Origin: Alphaproteobacteria bacterium
GTDB lineage: Bacteria; Pseudomonadota; Alphaproteobacteria; Rhizobiales; GCA-2746425
Assembly: GCA_024743215.1 (NCBI GenBank)
Contig: JANSWZ010000009.1
Coordinates: forward strand, 124,001-188,000
Direction: 5' to 3'
Length of the DNA: 64,000 nt
The notes beneath the pieces were generated by a model, which saw only the letters and a program-made list of their open reading frames with translations, did no database searches and was not told where the DNA came from. Made by a program: the position numbers and the translations under genes. Of this stretch, positions 46,576-56,154 are shown piece after piece. Numbering within the stretch: position 1 is the first letter of the stretch; every line of letters starts with the position of its first letter.

Positions 46576-47385
46576 CTATCCCGCCGTGAAACCACCGTCC
46601 ACATACATGATCTGGCCGGTACAGAAATCGGAGGCAGGCGAGAGCAGATACAGCGCCATACCCATCAGATCTTCCGCTTCACCCAACCGGCCAAGTGGAA
46701 TACGGGCCAGTGAACGTTTGCGTGTTGCCTGTCCCACCGGGTCATCGCTCCACATCCACGCAGTCAGTTTGGAGCGGAAGACGGTTGGTGCAATGGAATT
46801 GACTGTGATTCCGTATTGGCCCCATTCAGTGGCCAGCACGCGGGTCAGCGCATCCGATCCACCCTTGGACGTGCAATAGGCGGTGTAACCGGAGACATTG
46901 CCATGGCGTCCGCGAACGGACGACATCATCAGCATCTTGCCTTTGATCTCGTTCTCAATCCAGTAACTGCCGACTGCCTTGGCCATAAACCAGGCGCCGC
47001 GCACATTGGCATCCATGACGGCCTGCCAGTCTTCATAATCCATATCCTGGATAAAACCGGCCTTGTTGTAGCCCGAGGCAATCACCAACTGGTCAATGCG
47101 GCCATAGGTTTCCAGAGCGAATTCACGAATGGCTTCAGCGTCTTCAAGTGAATTGGGACGACGTTTGATCGTGACGGCTTGGCCGCCAACATCTTTCACT
47201 TCAGCCAGCACGTCTGCCAGTTCAGCTTCAGAGCCGGACACCAGCACAAGCTTGGTGCCCAGTGAGCCAAGGGTGAGAGCACAGGCGCGGCCAAAGGCGC
47301 CGGATGCACCTGTGATGATCGCAACCTTGTCTTTCACTTCAAACATGGAAAGCGGGTCACGCAGTGTCGGGGTGATCTCGCTCAT
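46576..47385 (-). CDS. SDR family oxidoreductase
   Basis: 269 residues. Cofactor site TGASGAFGRA (about 25-34), the catalytic Ser in MMSSVRGRHGN (about 145) and YCTSKGG (about 160-166), and the end QIMYVDGGFTAG. The usual NNAG is replaced by IASGYN near 105. The start is ATG 47385 with AGGAG six bases upstream, lying over the last codons of the cyclase gene before it. Part of the minus-strand catabolic cluster. Confidence 0.9.
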   Translation of the reverse strand: MSEITPTLRDPLSMFEVKDKVAIITGASGAFGRACALTLGSLGTKLVLVSGSEAELADVLAEVKDVGGQAVTIKRRPNSLEDAEAIREFALETYGRIDQLVIASGYNKAGFIQDMDYEDWQAVMDANVRGAWFMAKAVGSYWIENEIKGKMLMMSSVRGRHGNVSGYTAYCTSKGGSDALTRVLATEWGQYGITVNSIAPTVFRSKLTAWMWSDDPVGQATRKRSLARIPLGRLGEAEDLMGMALYLLSPASDFCTGQIMYVDGGFTAG

Positions 47386-47386
47386 A

Positions 47387-48190
47387 TCAGGCTCCTGTTG
47401 GAATGCGGAAGGACTGGTCCGGATCAATCACGGCCATGACGCGCACGCCGCAGCCCTCACCTTCAGGCCAACGCCATGGGAACGACATGAAGGTGCAGCG
47501 TTTGCCGGTAACCATATCCAGCTCACCGCCCACATTCTCGATGCCGGGAATGCCACCCTTCACCATCAGAATTTTATGTGCAGCTTCCCAGTTCGGGAAA
47601 TCTTCCTTCACATCGCGGCCGGTATAGTCCTTGTATTCCTCAATCAGATGCGGATGTGTGGGGCCAAGGCCATGATCCACCAATTTGGTCGCCATCGGGT
47701 GATCATTGGCCTGCACATCAACGCCCACCATCTTGACGCCTTTTTCAACAAGCCATTCAGCCCCTTCGGCGTAAAGGCCGGGCGAGTAGGCATAATACTC
47801 ATCTGTGTCCGCCATTTTGTGATGCATGCCGGTGTTGATCATCACGATATCGCCCTTTTGAATTTTGGGCGTTGCGTTTTCCAGATCCTCGGCCGTGATC
47901 ACTTCCCATTTCCCTTTTGGAATGGAAACGGCAACGCCGGTTCCGAAGAACGTGCTGACCGGATAGCCCGTCAGCGTTGGCGTGTTCTCAGTGACGTGAA
48001 GCGGAGCGTCCACATGGGTGCCGCGATGCATGATGCCCTCAAATTCGGTGACATAGACACCGTCCTTGGCATGAAATTTCTTCACGCCCACATTGATGCC
48101 CGGGCTGGAAGGCCATTCCGGCATGCCATGCCCCCAACGATGCGAGAGGTTGTAGTAGCGTAGTCCGTTTTTTGTCTGTGTTTCAGCCAT
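47387..48190 (-). CDS. Cyclase-family metal-dependent hydrolase 1
   Basis: 267 residues of the cyclase/kynurenine-formamidase-like family, which hydrolyse cyclic or formyl amides and lactones using zinc or manganese. The motif HRGTHVDAPLH (about 55-65) has all canonical ligands (His, His, Asp, His). It is a paralogue of the next gene upstream, 15 bp away. Substrate unknown; the cluster suggests opening of a ring compound imported by the TRAP system. Confidence 0.9.
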   Translation of the reverse strand: MAETQTKNGLRYYNLSHRWGHGMPEWPSSPGINVGVKKFHAKDGVYVTEFEGIMHRGTHVDAPLHVTENTPTLTGYPVSTFFGTGVAVSIPKGKWEVITAEDLENATPKIQKGDIVMINTGMHHKMADTDEYYAYSPGLYAEGAEWLVEKGVKMVGVDVQANDHPMATKLVDHGLGPTHPHLIEEYKDYTGRDVKEDFPNWEAAHKILMVKGGIPGIENVGGELDMVTGKRCTFMSFPWRWPEGEGCGVRVMAVIDPDQSFRIPTGA

Positions 48191-48205
48191 GATATCCTCC
48201 CGACG

Positions 48206-49015
48206 CTATGCTGCAGCGCCCGCGTCAATGCGATAGTTTCCATTGGGGTCTGTGATTGCCACCAGACGAACAGGACAGGCATCGCCTTCTTTCCAGTTCC
48301 AGGGCAGGGCATGCATCAGGGCTGTTTTGCCCAGCATGTCATCCACATCACCGCCGACATTCTCGATGGTTGGAATGCCGGCACTCAGCAGAACCTTGTG
48401 CGCGCCGTTCCACACAGGATGCTCGACCTTGGGGTCTTTACCCGTGCCGTCCTGATATTTTGCAACCAGCCGGTTCATCAGCGGTCCGCCGCGATGTGCC
48501 CCAAGTGAGGTTGCCAGAGGGTGGTCCACCTGCGGCGTGTCTATCGCCACAAGGCCAATTTTCTTGGCCACAAGCCATTCAGCGGCCTCGATGGAGAGGC
48601 CCGGAGAGTCGCCAAAATACTCGAGACTGTCGGAATATTTGCGGTGCCAGCCGGTAACAATCACCACCAGATCGCCTTCGTTGACGCGATCTGAGACAGC
48701 TTCCAGATCTGCCGCTGTGACCAGCTCCCATTGCCCTTTGGGAATGTCCAGAATCACGCCATTGCCAAACAGACGCTCCATGGCAATGTCACCAACGCCA
48801 ATGCCCTGCTGGATCAAGTGAAGAGGGGAATTCAGATGCGTACCTGAATGCATGACCATGCGCATACGATGCGCCATGACACCATGCTGACCATGCTTCA
48901 CGCTGCGATACATCACCACGTCATCAAACCCGGGAAGTGATGGTGCGCCATGGCCCCATTCGTGGCTCAATTCATGAAAAACAAGACCGCTTGCGGCCTC
49001 TGTATAGCCGGACAT
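48206..49015 (-). CDS. Cyclase-family hydrolase 2, Asn in the metal motif
   Basis: 269 residues, clearly homologous along its length to the adjacent cyclase. The motif reads HSGTHLNSPLH (about 57-67), so the aspartate that normally ligates metal is asparagine. Other family members with Asn at this position may exist, so it could be functional with altered metal or substrate preference, or form a hetero-complex with its neighbour. Start ATG 49015 with GGGAG about nine bases upstream. First gene of the minus-strand cluster, divergent from a LysR gene. Confidence 0.88.
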   Translation of the reverse strand: MSGYTEAASGLVFHELSHEWGHGAPSLPGFDDVVMYRSVKHGQHGVMAHRMRMVMHSGTHLNSPLHLIQQGIGVGDIAMERLFGNGVILDIPKGQWELVTAADLEAVSDRVNEGDLVVIVTGWHRKYSDSLEYFGDSPGLSIEAAEWLVAKKIGLVAIDTPQVDHPLATSLGAHRGGPLMNRLVAKYQDGTGKDPKVEHPVWNGAHKVLLSAGIPTIENVGGDVDDMLGKTALMHALPWNWKEGDACPVRLVAITDPNGNYRIDAGAAA

Positions 49016-49095
49016 GGCTCTTCTCCCATATGTGTGTTTGCCGTTTGGCCTTTGTGGCAATGGTGCGTGACGGACCGGGGGGCGTCCAATACATT

Positions 49096-49114
49096 GTTAT
49101 GCTACGCCCATAAC
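49096..49114. promoter_or_regulatory. Inverted repeat between the cyclase cluster and LysR
   Basis: GTTATG-N7-CATAAC, perfect six-base arms, in the 276-bp gap between the divergent cyclase 2 and LysR genes. Position and size suit a LysR regulatory binding site. Confidence 0.55.
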
Positions 49115-49291
49115 GCTTGGTTATTTCCATCTGCTTCCCATATGTTTTTTGAGATGGTAAATCGCCTATAGTCGCTGGTAGTCATTGGCTCTGATTGGTA
49201 AATCAGGGCACAGCACAACACCGATGTTCATAACTGCCGGGAATTGCACATCCGGCAAAAGAACATTGAGAGACGCTTTGGAAAGGTCATC

Positions 49292-50203
49292 ATGCAGTCA
49301 CGGCTTCTACGCAGTTTTCTGGCCGTTGCAGAAAACAACAGCATCACAAAAGCTGCTGAAATCCTGCATATCAGTCAGCCAGCGCTGACAAAGAGCATGC
49401 AGAAGCTCGAAGAAGAATTTGACGTAAAATTGTTTGATCGCGTGTCTACTGGCGTGCGGCTGACCAATTTTGGTGAAATCCTGTTTCAGCATGCCAAGGT
49501 TATGGAGAATGAATACCGCCATGCGGTCTCGCGGATAGATCGGCTGCGCGGAGGCCAGTCCAGCGTGCTGCGCATTGGTGCCGGTCCGGTTTGGCTGGTC
49601 AGCATATTACCGCCCATTGTGGCGCGGTTTCAGGAACAGCAGCCCGGCGTCAACATTTCGCTGATCGGTGGTGTCATCGATACATTGGTGCCGGAGCTGA
49701 TCAATGGAGAACTTGATCTGATCTGTGTTTCACTGGATTTTCCCAACCGGTCTGAAGTCATCAAACAGAAACTGTTCGACATCCATCATGTGCTGATCGC
49801 CGATCCAAGTCATCCGCTGGCCAGAGAGAGCGAAGTCGACGCGCTGCTGATCCACAATTATCCGTGGATGGTTCTGAAAAGCGATTATGTGGGAACAGAG
49901 CGCATCTCCTCCTTCTTTGCCGCCAACAGGCTGGAACCGCCTCATATTGCATTTGAGACGACATCCATTCACAGCCTGTTACAGGGCCTGAAAAGTGGCC
50001 GTTACATTGCGCATATTCCAGCGCAGATGCTGCCGCTCGCCCATGCTATCGGCCTGCAGGAAATCAAACTGAAACAGCCCATCTGGGAAACCACGGCCGG
50101 TTACGCCTATCGGGCATCTGCAAAGGTGCCGGATCACATGAAAACCTTCATGCAGATGCTTCAGGACAGCGAGCATGCCAGACAGGCGGTCATCAACCAT
50201 TAG
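49292..50203 (+). CDS. LysR family transcriptional regulator
   Basis: 303 residues. The helix-turn-helix (about 4-62) reads LRSFLAVAENNSITKAAEIL, HISQPALTKSMQKLEEEF; an effector domain follows. Start ATG 49292 with GGAAAGG upstream. Divergent from the cyclase-SDR-TRAP cluster, with a perfect inverted repeat between, so it is very probably its regulator. Its stop is 6 bp from the stop of the dioxygenase gene (convergent). Confidence 0.92.
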   Translation: MQSRLLRSFLAVAENNSITKAAEILHISQPALTKSMQKLEEEFDVKLFDRVSTGVRLTNFGEILFQHAKVMENEYRHAVSRIDRLRGGQSSVLRIGAGPVWLVSILPPIVARFQEQQPGVNISLIGGVIDTLVPELINGELDLICVSLDFPNRSEVIKQKLFDIHHVLIADPSHPLARESEVDALLIHNYPWMVLKSDYVGTERISSFFAANRLEPPHIAFETTSIHSLLQGLKSGRYIAHIPAQMLPLAHAIGLQEIKLKQPIWETTAGYAYRASAKVPDHMKTFMQMLQDSEHARQAVINH

Positions 50204-50209
50204 AGCTGA

Positions 50210-51250
50210 TCAGTTCTTCCCGGATTTCTCCGCGATGTAGCTTTCCATGGTCGGAGCAAATCTGGGGTTGCGTGGCGGGTTCTGTTCCGTGTCTGTAAAC
50301 ACGGACCCTTCCTCAAACCAGCTTTCCAGCGTTGGCAGGCCCCAGGGCGGCGCGGCCACGTTGGGCGGATACTGCTTGGGTTCCAATTCGGTATCAATGG
50401 TCTGGTAATGGCCATCAAACAATTCCACCCGGTGCCCGTCTGGATCACGGAAATAGATGTAGTAAGCGCCATCCATGCCGTGACGGCCTGGCCCTTCTTC
50501 GGTCATCAGCGCTGAAAATCCAAGCTCACCAATCATGTCACAGGCACGCAGAATATCGTCCGGTTTACGCACGAGATAAGCGGTGTGATGCAAACGTGGT
50601 CCGGCCCCTTCCATCAAAACCAGATCGGACACACTGCCCTTGCGCCAGAAGAAACAGGCTTCCAGTTCACCGCCAATGACAATGGCATCGGAAATGCGAA
50701 AGCCCAGATCGACATAAAACGGCGTTGAACGATCAACATTGGGATCAAGAACCTGAAAATGGTCCAGCCGTTTGGCAAAGGCCAGGCTTACTTCCTTGTG
50801 TCCCATTTGCCGGTCAACCACAGGCATGTGGGCACAAAATTCAAGGGGCGTGCCAGCCGGGTCGATGAGGCGCAGGGTTCGGCTTTGGAAGGGGCGGTCA
50901 ACCCATTGCGCATGGATAGTGCGCTCGGTTGCCCATTCATAAGCCTTGTCGAGTTCGCCATCTGTCAGCACACGAAAGCCAATGGCATCGCATTGCGGCT
51001 CTTCCCCCGCAGCGCAGGTCCGCAGCACCAAAGAGTGGTGACAGGCTTCTTCGGCACCGCGCAGATACGCGGCGGCGTCGCTTTGCTCTGTGACCAGCAG
51101 TCCAATCACACCGGTGTAAAACCGCACACTTTCTTCCAGGTCCCGCACAGATAACAATGTGTGGCTTGCACGGGTAATGTTGAACGGCGGGTAGAAGACC
51201 GGATCCGGCAGTTGAGCTTTCTTAAAATCTGTTTGATGTTCCTGCGACAT
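50210..51250 (-). CDS. Extradiol dioxygenase of the VOC superfamily
   Basis: 346 residues with two VOC modules (about 28-140 and 162-285). The second carries the metal triad expected of type I extradiol dioxygenases: His in RLDHFQV (about 163), His in LHHTAYLV (about 222), Glu in HRVELFDG (about 275). The layout and C-terminal extension resemble homoprotocatechuate 2,3-dioxygenase. Such enzymes cleave a catechol ring next to the hydroxyls. Last gene of the seven-gene operon that starts with an FAH-family hydrolase, so ring cleavage followed by FAH-type hydrolysis is plausible. Confidence 0.9.
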   Translation of the reverse strand: MSQEHQTDFKKAQLPDPVFYPPFNITRASHTLLSVRDLEESVRFYTGVIGLLVTEQSDAAAYLRGAEEACHHSLVLRTCAAGEEPQCDAIGFRVLTDGELDKAYEWATERTIHAQWVDRPFQSRTLRLIDPAGTPLEFCAHMPVVDRQMGHKEVSLAFAKRLDHFQVLDPNVDRSTPFYVDLGFRISDAIVIGGELEACFFWRKGSVSDLVLMEGAGPRLHHTAYLVRKPDDILRACDMIGELGFSALMTEEGPGRHGMDGAYYIYFRDPDGHRVELFDGHYQTIDTELEPKQYPPNVAAPPWGLPTLESWFEEGSVFTDTEQNPPRNPRFAPTMESYIAEKSGKN

Positions 51251-51276
51251 CTCAAATATCCCTGTTGGTCTGATGT

Positions 51277-52131
51277 TTATCCGGTGGCTTCTGCGCCATG
51301 CGCATACCAGCGTTTGGCAATCTCATCCCGTGTCGTCAGCCAGACAGCATCATGGCTTTTTGCCAGTTCCAGCGCTGCGTAGAATTGAACTGCAGCCGTG
51401 GGCCGTCCCAGAACATGCGAATGGGCACTGATATCCAGCACGTAATGCGGCGCGCCGATGGAATCCCATCCATCCAGGACCACTTTCAGGCTGTCCAGGA
51501 AGGTGTTGGGCGGGTTGCCATGGCGGACATAGATCGGCAGATCATTGACCGCCATATTATAGGGGATGTTGACAATAGGCCCGGCTGGCGTTTCCACATC
51601 GTACGGCACATCTGCATCCAGGAAATCCTGCATCCAGGTAAAGCCATTGCGTTTCAGCAATTCAGCGGTGATCGGGCTGAGGGCACCACGCGGGCAACCA
51701 TAGCCGAAGGGCCGCTCGCCCGCAGCGCTCTGGAAGGCGTCAATGCAGCGCTTGATCTCTGCATCTTCTTCCTCAGGGCTTAAATAGACATGATAGCGGT
51801 CCTGGCTCCAGCTATGGGCCAGAAATGAATGGCGACCGAGCGCGGCACGTTCAAACAGTTCCGGATTGCGTGCAGCCAGTATACTGCTCAGCGCAACTGT
51901 CGCCGTTACATCCAGCTTTTCGCAAATGTCCAACAGGCGGAACAGGCCGGTGGTTTTGGCATATTCGGCCCAGGATTTGCTGGCAAGATCCTCATAGCCG
52001 GGCTTTATGGGATTGGCGAAGGGGCCAGCACCGGGGGCCGCATCATCACCCCATTGTTCGCAAATCACATTGACGCAAACAGCAAGTGTTTTTCCTTCTG
52101 GCCAACCTTTGGGATCGGGATATTTCATCAT
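51277..52131 (-). CDS. Polysaccharide-deacetylase-fold hydrolase (PuuE allantoinase-like)
   Basis: 284 residues of the NodB-homology fold in its variant subfamily that includes PuuE-type allantoinases: LAVCVNVICEQW in place of the metal-binding TFDDG, SFLAHSWSQDRYHVYLSPEEE, GYGCPRGALSPITAELL, and DISAHSHVLGRP. It has no signal peptide, so it is a cytoplasmic enzyme acting on a small molecule rather than on cell-wall polymer. Start ATG 52131 with AAGGA. It lies between the ABC binding protein and the dioxygenase in one operon. Confidence 0.82.
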   Translation of the reverse strand: MMKYPDPKGWPEGKTLAVCVNVICEQWGDDAAPGAGPFANPIKPGYEDLASKSWAEYAKTTGLFRLLDICEKLDVTATVALSSILAARNPELFERAALGRHSFLAHSWSQDRYHVYLSPEEEDAEIKRCIDAFQSAAGERPFGYGCPRGALSPITAELLKRNGFTWMQDFLDADVPYDVETPAGPIVNIPYNMAVNDLPIYVRHGNPPNTFLDSLKVVLDGWDSIGAPHYVLDISAHSHVLGRPTAAVQFYAALELAKSHDAVWLTTRDEIAKRWYAHGAEATG

Positions 52132-52221
52132 ATTTTTCCTTGAAAGAGAGTCACACATCGTAGGAAAGGGCAGTCTGCAAACCGCCCCTCCCCAAAGTTT
52201 TACGGTGTCGTCAAGGCTGGT

Positions 52222-53259
52222 CTAGCGGCCGATCAGCTTGTCAAAGGATTTTGCAACACGCGCCTGTTCGTTCAACTGCCATTCAGCGGTTGGAACCTGG
52301 CCACGGCCTTCACCGCCAATGGCGTTTTGCTCGGAACCGGGATAGTCGAATTTCGCCCAACCCATATTCTCAAACAGAGCGTCCTTGCCTTCCTGCGTGC
52401 AGCAGAAGAAGTAGGTCAGAAGGGCTGCAGCATTTGGGTTTGGCGCATCTTTCATGACGAACATGTAGTAAGGCTGTCCGCCAACCTTCTCCAGCGGCGC
52501 ATTGGCGATAGGCGCGCCTTTGGTCACCAGACCCGTGCGATTGGCTGGCACACCCATGCCGATGGAAAACTCACCATTGGCCACGCGGTTTGGTACTTCA
52601 CTCATGGAACGAATGACGGTCAGCCCCTGATCGTCATAGATCGCTTTCAGCCATTCAGCGGCTTTTTCCTCACCCAGAACAGGCGCGCTGACCATGCCAT
52701 AAGCATCACCGAAGCCTGGTCCGGCAATCTTGCCCTTCCATTTCGGATCCAGCAGATCTTCCAGCTTTGTCGGAATGTCATCACCCGTGACCAGATCAGT
52801 GTTGTAAAACACGGCGCGTGGAACTGTATCGATCCAGACCGCATTGCCATTGGGGTCAATGAAGTCCGCATCAACGCCAATGCCGGCCCAGTCGATCTTT
52901 TCAATGGCACCACCTTCACCAATGGCTTTGGTGAAAGACAGTGGCAGCGGGAACAGATCAAAGCTTGGCGTGATGCCTGCTTTGGTTTCTTCAATCACCT
53001 GGCCTGCCATAACGGGCACTGGGGAATTGTTGATCAATTCAACATCAATCTCGACGCCAAATTTCTCGGACAGGGCTTTCCCGATGCCGGGGCCTGCGGT
53101 TGCCGGAAACCGGGTCGTGCTGACATTGATGGCAACAGTGCCTTCTTCGCCGGCTTTTTTGATAACCTCATCCAGTGTGCTTTGGGCCGTTGCGGGCAAT
53201 GTCATGCTCATCGCGGCTGCTGCTGCCAGAGGCAGCAATGTCTTCAAAGTCAGTCTCAT
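52222..53259 (-). CDS. ABC importer substrate-binding protein, second system
   Basis: 345-residue exported binding protein (signal peptide ends near ATA-QS), closely related to the tandem pair at 32483 and 33552; it shares the DPNGNAVWI hinge, DLLDPKWKGKIAGPGFGD and the adjacent-cysteine YFFCCT segment. It follows the matching ATPase by 32 bp. The ligand is unknown; the neighbouring extradiol dioxygenase and FAH hydrolase suggest an aromatic or ring-derived acid. Confidence 0.93.
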   Translation of the reverse strand: MRLTLKTLLPLAAAAAMSMTLPATAQSTLDEVIKKAGEEGTVAINVSTTRFPATAGPGIGKALSEKFGVEIDVELINNSPVPVMAGQVIEETKAGITPSFDLFPLPLSFTKAIGEGGAIEKIDWAGIGVDADFIDPNGNAVWIDTVPRAVFYNTDLVTGDDIPTKLEDLLDPKWKGKIAGPGFGDAYGMVSAPVLGEEKAAEWLKAIYDDQGLTVIRSMSEVPNRVANGEFSIGMGVPANRTGLVTKGAPIANAPLEKVGGQPYYMFVMKDAPNPNAAALLTYFFCCTQEGKDALFENMGWAKFDYPGSEQNAIGGEGRGQVPTAEWQLNEQARVAKSFDKLIGR

Positions 53260-53291
53260 GGTCTTTCCTCCGTTGGTAGTCTGATATGCGG

Positions 53292-54407
53292 TCAGGTTTC
53301 AGAATTGGGGAACACGTTGAAGTCCGAATGCTTCAGACTCACCTCCGTTTCGTCCCCTTCCTTGAAATGGAATGTGTTGGGCAGCCGTGCGGTAAATCCA
53401 TGATCTCCAACCATCATGTCGCACAGCAATGCATCACCAATGTAGTAGCTCTGCGTCACCCTGGTTTTGAACGACACGCCATCAGGCCGCGCGCCCACCT
53501 GCACGTCTTCCGGCCTGAATCCCAGTTTGATTGTCTTGCCGAGGCCGGCTGCATCAGCCGCGTCGATCGGAATTGTTCCAAACGGCGTCTGAGCAGATAG
53601 TGTGTCGCCAGAATTCACTTGTTCCCCGGAGGCCATCTGTTGCAGAGAGCCGGGAATGAAATTCATTTCCCCCAGAAACCTTCCAACGAATTCACTGGAG
53701 GGCCTTTTATAAAGCTGCTCCGGCGTGCCTTCTTCGACTATCTGACCGCCATCCATCACGGCAATCCGGTCACCCATCACCATGGCTTCGACCTGATCAT
53801 GGGTCACATAGAGCGTGGTGATACCAAGCGTCCGGGTGATTTTCTTGATTTCAATTCGCAACTGGATGCGCAACTTTGCATCGAGGTTGGAGAGCGGCTC
53901 ATCCATCAGCAGAACGGCAGGCTCAAGCGCCAGCGCCCGTGCCAGCGCCACACGCTGCTGCTGGCCGCCGGATAATTGCGAAATGGGGCGGCGCAGATAG
54001 GGCTCCAGTTGCAGCGTCTCGGTAATGGCCTTCACACGCCGTTCAATCTCCGGCGCGGCAACCCGGCGCACGCCTTTGCGCAGCGGAAATACGATGTTGT
54101 TGTAGACATCCATATGCGGCCACAGCGCATAGGACTGAAACATCATCGCAACCGGGCGTTCTTCTGGCGGAATGTTCAGCCCGGCGGATGAAGAAAACAC
54201 GGTTTGGGCGTCAATCTGGATCTCGCCGGAATCAACGGTTTCAATACCGGCCACGCTGCGCAGGGTTGTGGTTTTGCCGGACCCGGACGGCCCCAGCAGC
54301 ACATAGAACTCGCCTGATGCGACCGTGAAGGACACATTGTTGAGCGCGTCCACAACCTGTCCCTTGTCGGTGATGAAGCGTTTTTTCAAGGACGTGCCGG
54401 TAATCAT
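53292..54407 (-). CDS. ABC importer ATP-binding protein, second system
   Basis: 371 residues, paralogue of the ATPase at 31346. Walker A GPSGSGKT (39-46), signature LSGGQQQR, Walker B LLMDEP, YVTHD switch, and a C-terminal regulatory domain that differs more between the two than the cassette does. Start ATG 54407 overlaps the permease stop (ATGA), exactly as in the first system. Confidence 0.95.
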   Translation of the reverse strand: MITGTSLKKRFITDKGQVVDALNNVSFTVASGEFYVLLGPSGSGKTTTLRSVAGIETVDSGEIQIDAQTVFSSSAGLNIPPEERPVAMMFQSYALWPHMDVYNNIVFPLRKGVRRVAAPEIERRVKAITETLQLEPYLRRPISQLSGGQQQRVALARALALEPAVLLMDEPLSNLDAKLRIQLRIEIKKITRTLGITTLYVTHDQVEAMVMGDRIAVMDGGQIVEEGTPEQLYKRPSSEFVGRFLGEMNFIPGSLQQMASGEQVNSGDTLSAQTPFGTIPIDAADAAGLGKTIKLGFRPEDVQVGARPDGVSFKTRVTQSYYIGDALLCDMMVGDHGFTARLPNTFHFKEGDETEVSLKHSDFNVFPNSET

Positions 54408-56137
54408 GTGCGGACAATCCATTTGGTCGTGGTGAAGTGAAACAGGGTAACGAGCACCAGAATAATGCACGCCAGAATGACGCTGAGAGCAGCCGCCTCA
54501 TCAGTTATGCCCGATGAATTCAGGCCCCAGATTGCGGTTGAAAACACATCCGTTCCCCGGCGCGACAGCATGATTGGAATGGTCAGTTCACGCATGGACA
54601 GAAGCGCAAGCCAGAACCAGGAGATGAACAGCGAGCGCGCCACATTGGGCAGAACCACCGATACAAAGCTGCGCCCGCGCCGCACGCCGGAGACCTGGCA
54701 GGCCTCTTCAATTTCCGGATGAAGCTGCATCATGGCACCGGAGACCGTGCGGTTGGCCCATGTCAGGTAGCGGGCTGCCATGGCAATCGCGATGAGCCAG
54801 ATGGTTCCATAAATCGCGACGTAGCTGTTAATGCTCAAGCCGAAGAACAGGAAACCAAGCGCACCGACAATGGATGGAACGGCCACCGCCACCATCACTG
54901 CGATGTCGATGCCTTTGCGCATACGGTTCTTGAAGCGCGTGCCAACCCAGGCCATGCACGCTGCCAGAGTGACACCAATGGTTGGCACCGTAATCATCAG
55001 CAACAGATTGTTTTTCAACAGGCCCGGCAGCATCGGCATGACATTGGCATAGGCTTGCAAGTTCCAGTTTTGCAAAGCGGCCCAGGATGGCACGCGCAGA
55101 AACGGCATGCCGGACGCCCAAAGCAGCATCAGCAGCGGTATACCGGTGCCCAGGAAAAAATAGGTGGCGACGAAACCCCAGCCCCAGCGCCGGCCTCTCC
55201 GGCCCAGCTTCAGCGAAGCCTGGGCTTTCCGCTTGCCGGTCAGCACCACATAGCGGTCGGCATGGCGCACGGACCAAAGATAGGCAATGGCCAGGATCAT
55301 CGCGGCTGCGGCCATGATAAGCCCCAAGGACGCGCCTTCGGCATAGCGCGGAAGACCGCTGCCATCATGAATGAATGCATAGAGCAGTGTGGCCGCTACA
55401 TAGGTGCGTGCCGGGGTTGCCAGCATTCCGGCATAGTCGAATATCTCCACCGCAATGATGAAGTAATATGCAGCAACTGCCAGGATCGCAGGTGAGGCCA
55501 GAGGCAGCACGATGTAGAGCGCTGCTGTCCAGCGTTTGACACCATTGGCAGAGGCCGCTTCTTCCAGCGATGTATCGATGCCCTGGAAGGTTGGCACCAT
55601 CATGAAAAAGGCCGGTGCACTGAGTGCCACACCTTGTAGAAATATGACCCAGCCAAGGCTGTACACATTGAACGGGGTCTGGCGCGCGCCCACGATGACG
55701 CGCCAGATTTCATTCACCAGTCCATTGCTCGGATTGAAGATGAAGATATAACCCATCGCGACCAGAAAGCTGGGGATCGCAACATTGATGGTGATGAGCG
55801 CGAGCATCACATTTTTGCGCGGCAGATCAGTACGTGTGTAAATCCAGGCCAGCGGCACCGTGAAGAAAATCATCACAACAACGGTGCCGACACCAACATA
55901 TAATGTGTTGAGCATTGCCGGCCAGAATTGAGGATGCTCGGCCACCAGGGCAAAATTTGAAAGTGTGACACCGTCTTCGCCAACGAGGCTTGTATAGACC
56001 AGTGAGCAGATTGGAATCGCAAGCAGCAGCATTGCCACGATGACAATGATCTTCACCGTAGACAAAAGCGGATCGCGCGGCAGGAAGCTGCCCTTGGGGC
56101 CAGCTTCATTGATCACGCCGGTATTTGCCTGCGACAC
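54404..56137 (-). CDS. Fused double-permease of the second ABC importer
   Basis: 577-residue inner-membrane protein, highly similar throughout to the permease at 29640-31349, with two EAA-type loops (EEAASANGVKRWTAA and EEACQVSGVRRG). It starts at GTG 56137, seven bases after GGGAG. Gene order permease-ATPase-binding protein and the four-base overlap are conserved with the first system, so the two cassettes are an ancient or recent whole-operon duplication lying in opposite orientation. Confidence 0.94.
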   Translation of the reverse strand: MSQANTGVINEAGPKGSFLPRDPLLSTVKIIVIVAMLLLAIPICSLVYTSLVGEDGVTLSNFALVAEHPQFWPAMLNTLYVGVGTVVVMIFFTVPLAWIYTRTDLPRKNVMLALITINVAIPSFLVAMGYIFIFNPSNGLVNEIWRVIVGARQTPFNVYSLGWVIFLQGVALSAPAFFMMVPTFQGIDTSLEEAASANGVKRWTAALYIVLPLASPAILAVAAYYFIIAVEIFDYAGMLATPARTYVAATLLYAFIHDGSGLPRYAEGASLGLIMAAAAMILAIAYLWSVRHADRYVVLTGKRKAQASLKLGRRGRRWGWGFVATYFFLGTGIPLLMLLWASGMPFLRVPSWAALQNWNLQAYANVMPMLPGLLKNNLLLMITVPTIGVTLAACMAWVGTRFKNRMRKGIDIAVMVAVAVPSIVGALGFLFFGLSINSYVAIYGTIWLIAIAMAARYLTWANRTVSGAMMQLHPEIEEACQVSGVRRGRSFVSVVLPNVARSLFISWFWLALLSMRELTIPIMLSRRGTDVFSTAIWGLNSSGITDEAAALSVILACIILVLVTLFHFTTTKWIVRT

Positions 56138-56154
56138 CTCAGCTCTCCCTTCAA

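Noticed and set aside
47129-48163. A 344-codon open frame on the plus strand
   Set aside because: Antisense to the SDR and cyclase 1 genes. It is histidine-rich low-information sequence produced by codon bias of the true genes.
52327-53403. A 358-codon open frame on the plus strand
   Set aside because: Antisense to the second binding-protein gene and the end of its ATPase; no recognisable protein features.
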